NCBI RefSeq assembly: GCF_000247815.1
Contig: NC_021673.1
Location: 47,676,069-47,740,068, forward strand
DNA from: Ficedula albicollis
Taxonomy: Eukaryota > Chordata > Aves > Passeriformes > Muscicapidae
Direction: 5' to 3'
Length of the DNA: 64,000 nucleotides
The position numbers were made by a program, and so were the translations under genes. Shown here one piece after another: positions 1 to 64,000 of this stretch. Numbering within the stretch: position 1 is the stretch's first letter; every line of letters begins with the position of its first letter. The notes beneath the pieces are model-generated. The model worked only from the letters and a program-made list of their open reading frames with translations. It had not been told where the DNA came from and searched no databases.

Positions 1-2277
1 CCCTAGTGTTTTTGAAAAAAGTTATACATCAAGGTAATTCTGAGCCTCATGTGGATATAAAACTAAAATGTAATGTTCCCCAAAGAAAATCTGAACCAAA
101 AAAATATGCTGAAAATACAAGAACGATCCCACAATTTTAATCTAACACTGAAGAGCAGCCTGGTACTGGAAGAAAATACATTTCAAGAAGGCAGTATTGT
201 TCCTTACCATCATGCTAAATTACACTAAGTTACAGACTGGAAAACAGCATCTTCTCCTCCACAGCTCAAACAAAGGTCTCTCTTGTCATAAAATAAAACT
301 GATACAGTGTCTTGTAAGTGACAAACATTGAATCAAATCTGAACTGGTGGATAAAAGAAAGTTCTTCAGAATGCAGCATATTCAAGTAAAACATATGTAC
401 ACATTTTTGTCCATACTTGACAAACTCAACTGCTTGGTATGAAGTTCACATCACTATTTCACTTACTTCAAAGAAATTGCACAGCCTGAATACATGTGTC
501 CACTGAAAATACTACCTAAGAAAGAAGACTTGCACCTTTAGAACTAAGGATGTTTGCTAACTGGGGAAACCTCTAACCTGAATACCAGCTGAAATGCTCA
601 CTCACTGAAAATGAATGTGTTGCGTCCAATTGATAAAATGTTTCTGCGTGAGAAATCGGACATGCTTTCAACAAGTTTAGTTTTTCCCTTGCAATTTAAA
701 GCTGAGAAAAGCTCTAACCATAAAAGTGGAATTTTGGAAATATCTACTTGGGATCATAGGCTTGTCTCTAAGAACATAGCTCTGAAAATGTTATCTGAAG
801 TACATACTTAAGAAAATCACTTACCAGTAATCGGTTTAGCATTGGCATAATGATTTTTTTTCCCTCATCGAAGGCAAAATCTTGGCAAAGTTCAAGTCTT
901 CTCAGTCAAAACACCACTTAAACATTGTACAGAAAATTAATATAGATACATTTCAGCAGTTATTAGGTACTTTCTGAACTACAGCTCAAATCAGGTGTGA
1001 ACACAAGTTAGTGAAACTATTGGATTTGCCTTTTGAGCACTCATATGATCAAGCTTTCAGATGCTGTTCTTTTATTGTCCACATAACTCACACGTAAGTT
1101 CTGGTATTATAGTACTAAAAAAAAAAAACCAAACAAACACTAAAATTTATAATTAACCAGTGTTATGCCCCTGTTAGTTTTCAAATGAGTTCTGTAAAAT
1201 CCTATTATAGAGTCCAAAGCTTTTTCACAGAAATAGATCTAAAACCTTTCTAAAGTAGCAATCCAAACTTTCTGCTCTCCCACAAGCTGTTGGAAGTGGG
1301 CTTGGAGAAACTAAAGAGCAAGGCAACCCCCTCCAAATTGTCAGATGACATGACTGGTGACTAGAAACAGCATTTTTTTCAACAGTAAGAGATGTCTGTA
1401 CAAGTAGCAAAAACTCAAAGTAGAATTCCTCTTTGGACCCACGTTATCAGAAATTGCACTGCATGAATTCCACTGGCAAGCATGGCAATACGCAGCCAAA
1501 TAAGTACTTAGGCAGCTTGCAATTTACATACAGGAATCCTAGCTCTTACTAAAATCTGTTTCCATGTGTAATTACAAAAATTCATCACAGCTTTCAGCAA
1601 AATTCAACAGGGGAGATCTCAAAATATCTATTAGCTAGCATCAAGTGCCTTGACAATTTCAGTTCAGTTCTTTGGTACGGCGGTGTGCAAATTACAAAAT
1701 TTGAAGGACTTCCACATAATTAGCACTTGGTCCGAACTAGGATTTTTTACGACCCAGTTATTTATAAGCAGATATTTAAACAACTTCCTAACCAACAAGT
1801 TTAACAAGGGCAGCAAGAGACAGCGAGCTCCATCTTCCTTTTATAGTAACCGTGAACAGACTGCGCTTCCCAGTTTCAACAGATGGTAGAACACGTGTGT
1901 GTGCGTGTCCATTTTTCCTTTAAACAAACTGCAAGCAGGGCTGTAAATTACCACCAAGACCCACGGGTACGTATGTGTCCTACAGGTACATACGGGCCGG
2001 ACAGGACAGGGCAGGACGGCGCAGACCCTTTCCACACGCACCTTTTCCGTGCTAGTGGGTCACGCCGAGTTGGAACAGCTGCTCCTGCCTCCAGCGCCTG
2101 TCCTTACAGAAATTCCAAACTGAGCTCAAGGTCCCCTCTCTGCCCCTCCAGATATCCCCTCGGGATATCCACCTGGCTCCGCGGGGGCGGCCGTGGGGAG
2201 CCGCCGGCCGCAGGAGAAGGACAAGGAGAAGGGCGTGCGTCCGGGGACCGAGGGACACTCGGCCTCTTACCACGTAC
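1..2277 (-). other. NT5C3A: NT5C3A intron 1 (part)
   Basis: This stretch lies downstream of the NT5C3A exon 1 splice donor on the minus strand, so it is read as the first part of intron 1. It is AT-rich up to about 2050 and becomes GC-rich from there into the CpG island. I saw no second NT5C3A exon, no CR1 fragment and no tRNA. An A-rich run sits near 1118-1130. The short open frames here have no recognisable similarity and look like chance. Confidence 0.7.
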
Positions 2278-2415
2278 CATCTCGATGATCTTGGTCTTCT
2301 TACCCGTCTTCTTCTTCATGGTGAAGATATACTGCGCCAGCACCACCCCGCCCACCAGCGCGCACACGCTGGCGCTCGCCACAGCTCCCATCTTGGCCAC
2401 GGCGGTCCTATCCAT
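2278..2415 (-). CDS. NT5C3A: NT5C3A first coding exon (N-terminal 46 residues)
   Basis: First coding exon of cytosolic 5'-nucleotidase 3A, a HAD-superfamily enzyme that dephosphorylates pyrimidine monophosphates such as UMP and CMP. The catalytic HAD domain is in later exons outside the window. The exon encodes 46 residues starting MDRTAVAKMG. A hydrophobic, alanine/valine-rich segment spans about residues 9-32, followed by a basic stretch (MKKKTGKKTK) and ending KIIEM. This matches, from memory, the long isoform of the vertebrate protein, whose N-terminus looks like a membrane anchor. The start at 2415 has a strong Kozak context (GCTGCCATGG). The splice donor GTACGT follows the last ATG codon at 2277-2276, in phase 0. 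An in-frame upstream ATG at 2670 exists, but the sequence between is low-complexity GC-rich 5' UTR. The gene runs leftward out of the window and shares its promoter region with BBS9. Confidence 0.9.
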
Positions 2416-2819
2416 GGCAGCAGTTCCCGGGGAGCCGGGAGCAGCTGCGGGGAAGCGCGGCTGCGCCCTCGGTGTGGCCGAAGGAGCTGGATCCCGGCGA
2501 CTTCTCCCTGGCCGACCGCCGGGTCGGCAACGACGGCGCCGCGCGCGCCCCGCCGTCCCGGCCCCTCGCTGGCCGTACCACCCCACAGGGGAAAAGTGGA
2601 CGCGCGGGTGGAGCTGAGCGCCTCGAGAGCAAGAGGTTTCCGTGGGGGGTTTGAAAAAGAAACAGCACATGCCGCCGAAATCTTAGGGTTGGTTTTTTGT
2701 TTTCTTTTTTCCCTCCCCTCTTCTAAAATACAAAAGAAATGTTTCTCTTCTTTGCTCTTCCCCCCCCCAAGTACAGGACGAAGTGAGAGAGCCCAACGGC
2801 CCATGGCGCCGCTTCCCAA

Positions 2820-2832
2820 ACTACATTTCCCA
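2820..2832 (+). promoter_or_regulatory. ZNF143/THAP11-type site (ACTACATTTCCCA)
   Basis: The sequence ACTACATTTCCCA matches the core ACTACAnnTCCCA of the ZNF143 (SBS) motif, which is typical of bidirectional CpG-island promoters. It lies between the two divergent genes, just upstream of the presumed BBS9 start region. Motif match only; binding is inferred. Confidence 0.6.
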
Positions 2833-2889
2833 GGCTCTCCCCTGGGCGGGGCGTGGGGCGGCGAGCGGTTGGTGCGGGCGGTGGGGAAA

Positions 2890-3059
2890 GGAGGATGCTG
2901 GAGATGGCGGCGGCGGTGGTCTGAATACGCGTGTAGCTCTGCTGCTCTGTGTCTCGCCTTGGGCCGCGCCTGAGCGAGGAGCTCCTGTGAAGAAGCGGGG
3001 CTACCGCCCTGGAGCGGCTCGGACTGCGCCGTGCCAGGGAGCAGTCGCCTCCCGCCCAA
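2890..3059 (+). other. BBS9: BBS9 exon 1, non-coding (5' UTR)
   Basis: The 5' end is approximate; it is placed near the YY1-type site inside the CpG island. The 3' border is a good donor: cccaa|GTAAGC at 3060. Exon 2 begins 9 bases before the BBS9 start codon, so an upstream non-coding exon is required, and this is the only good donor in the island in the right position. Vertebrate BBS9 is known to have a non-coding first exon. Confidence 0.6.
2902..2911 (+). promoter_or_regulatory. YY1-type site (AGATGGCGGC)
   Basis: AGATGGCGGC matches the core of the YY1 motif AAGATGGCGGC, which is commonly found just downstream of transcription starts in TATA-less promoters. Its position would put BBS9 transcription starts close to 2880-2900. 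Motif match only. Confidence 0.45.
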
Positions 3060-4110
3060 GTAAGCCCCGCCGGGCTCCGTCTCCCTTCTCCGGCTCCACG
3101 GGGATGTGTGTCTGTATCTGCGTGTGTGTCCGTGTCCCAGGCTCGGTGTAGGTGCTGTGTGTGCTGCTCAGGGGCTCTGTGAGGAAGGGCAGGAGGGAGT
3201 GAGGGCGTGTGTGTGGCGGGCTCTGCTGTGGCCGCGCTGGGCGGCAGCAGGTTGCCTAGCGGGCATAGCGACGGGTAAAAGGTGGGTAAAATAAGTGTTT
3301 TTGTGCGCAGGACTTGGTTTCCTTGGAAGAGGAAAGGCGCGGGCTTGTCGGCTGCGTTTGTTCCGAATCCCGTCTTCCCGCTGGAGCTGCCGGAGCGTGG
3401 CAGACCCTCGCCTCCTGTGCGGGCTGTGGGATCGAGTGTGTCCGGGTCCATAGGCACAGAGCTGTGAGTTTTGAACTAGGATAACGTTATTGTCAAGCTG
3501 CCCGCAAAGGGATTAGTCTCTTCGCTCCTTCCCTCCCCCCCTTCTTAAAATAACATTAGGTAGGGAGCAGAAAAGCTGATTTGTGCCCTGTATGACCGAG
3601 TTCTTTAGTCGTGTCACTGGAGCATCCTCAAGGCGATTAAACGGTGGAAGTTTTGATGTCGTATGTTTTTGTCTTCATTTACTTGTCTAAAAATAATTTC
3701 TCTTGCAGAGGACTTGCATCAGACTTTTTTTTTTTTTTTTAAACTGGTACTCCTTGGTAAGAGAAGAGACCCCAGTTCTGTGACTTTGAAAACTTTATTA
3801 TTTAGTGCTTGTAACAGAAGGCATTTAGCATTTAACAGTTTTTAAAAGTCTGTTCAATTTTGTTGCATTTTCTTCATATGGCTAGCAACGTCTATCACAA
3901 CAATTTAACTAATGACAATTAGATTCTGAGGTTGTTTTCTTAACTGTATAACCAGAAACTGAAGACATCTGGAATTAGCATTCATTTAGCTCATACTAGT
4001 GCAATGTGAAACCCAGAGGTGTAGTATACTTAAGGAAACCTTATAAGTTTTTTGTATAAACAGTTGTGTGTATTAGTATAAACTTTAACGATGGTTTGTT
4101 TCCTTTTCAG
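3060..4110 (+). other. BBS9: BBS9 intron 1
   Basis: Its first ~400 bases are the downstream shoulder of the CpG island, including GT-rich text around 3100-3240. The rest is ordinary AT-rich sequence with a T15 run near 3726. It ends in a pyrimidine tract and TTTTCAG at 4110. No other element was recognised. Confidence 0.7.
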
Positions 4111-4119
4111 TAAAGAAGG

Positions 4120-63306
<59,187 letters not shown>

Positions 63307-64000
63307 GTAAATGATGGTGGTACCACCAAAGCTGTAGTATACTATTAATTTTCCTGAGATTTGAAAAGTATAGCCCAGCCTCCAGTGAGTGCATTGTTGC
63401 AAATGTGCAGCAGTTAAAACGATTACAAGTTTTCCTTGCCTGTACTCCACAGCATCTAGATACTGCTTGGTGGACGATGATGAAGTAGATAGGAGTGGAG
63501 TTGTTTCCTTGTTTGTGGTATGATGTGTGGCAGGTGAAGAGAGACAGGGTGGCAACTTAATGATAAAGGCAAAACCCCTCCAATTATTCTGTAGTACTTC
63601 TGCTGGGTTATTTTGTTTTGCTAACATTTCTGTCTACATAGAAATGCCAGTCTTGATCTACAAACAGGGGCAGTAAGTTTGTAGACTAGGGGACAGTAGC
63701 ATCTGTTCCCAATGTAGCATCCCCTGTTTGGAGGTAAGACTACAGGTGGGATTGCATTTAAGACTACATGGAGCTGAAGGTCAGGCAAATGTGCCTCGTG
63801 CTTCAGTTGGAACTGTAGGCCACTACTACTCTGAAGTGGAAATAGTCCCTGTTGAAACACAGCTTTACTGACTGCTACTGTCATTTGAAGGTGCAGTTCT
63901 TACATTTTCTCAACATGTGATAGGAGCAAATGGATTTGTAAAATACTAAAGTTGCAATGTAAATACTAAAATTGCAATGTAAATCTCATTTCTTTTTATA
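63307..64000 (+). other. BBS9: BBS9 intron 13 (start)
   Basis: The first ~580 bases are less AT-rich than the neighbouring introns and lack minus-strand stops over long stretches (63175-63627 and 63621-63884), but I recognise no domain. A 22-bp near-duplicate (TAAATACTAAA(g/a)TTGCAATG) lies at about 63939-63981. Confidence 0.7.

Larger units (their letters stand above)
2050..3450. promoter_or_regulatory. CpG island, shared NT5C3A/BBS9 promoter
   Basis: GC-rich, CpG-dense segment embedded in AT-rich flanks. It contains NT5C3A exon 1 on the minus strand and the non-coding first exon of BBS9 on the plus strand. Only about 640 bp separate the NT5C3A start codon (2415) and the BBS9 exon 1 donor (3060). 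No TATA box was obvious, which fits a CpG-island promoter with dispersed starts. Boundaries were judged by eye. Confidence 0.8.

Noticed and set aside
1..2277. Possible RP9 or second NT5C3A exon
   Set aside because: No coding match with suitable splice sites was seen in this stretch on either strand.
2104..3457. Several 120-250-codon ORFs in the CpG island on both strands
   Set aside because: GC-rich sequence is poor in stops. Only the 46-codon NT5C3A exon within one of them has family similarity and a fitting splice donor.

Overview
This is vertebrate nuclear DNA, almost certainly from a bird and probably a songbird. The evidence is spliced genes with long AT-rich introns, many CR1 LINE fragments with the avian CR1 3' end, and three copies of one LTR family of a kind I associate with passerines. 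The species cannot be named from the sequence. No bacterial-type operon, CRISPR array, tRNA or rRNA gene was seen.

Two genes are present, head to head across a CpG island. On the minus strand, first exon of NT5C3A (cytosolic pyrimidine 5'-nucleotidase 3A) lies at 2278-2415, and the window start (1-2277) is its first intron. On the plus strand is the 5' half of BBS9 (PTHB1, a BBSome core subunit). It has a non-coding exon 1 ending at 3059, a start codon at 4120, and twelve coding exons up to 63306, all with GT/AG borders and compatible phases. Together they encode about 477 residues, roughly the N-terminal half of a family of about 890 residues. The rest of the gene lies beyond the right edge.

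The introns hold CR1 fragments in both orientations (4890-6835, 14510-17440, 22305-23460, 33632-34142, 37269-37538, 43190-43260). They also hold three same-family LTR insertions with 5-bp target duplications, all antisense to BBS9 (10130-12170, 15807-16518, 56991-58092); the second is nested inside a CR1 reverse-transcriptase region. Simple repeats include a 628-bp pure-pyrimidine 12-mer minisatellite at 53420-54047, a T44-G8-T40 tract at the 3' splice site before exon 10, and a 611-base G homopolymer at 57296-57906 that is probably an assembly artefact. There is one 36-base N gap (11411-11446).

The most unusual pattern is a swarm of local two-copy direct duplications (46-356 bp, nearly identical, head to tail) through the BBS9 introns. 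It is either a real duplication process or systematic false duplication in the assembly. I found no convincing undescribed biological system. The other points worth checking are the shared NT5C3A/BBS9 promoter without RP9 between the genes, the pyrimidine tracts before exon 10, and a small exon-like ORF beside the minisatellite.
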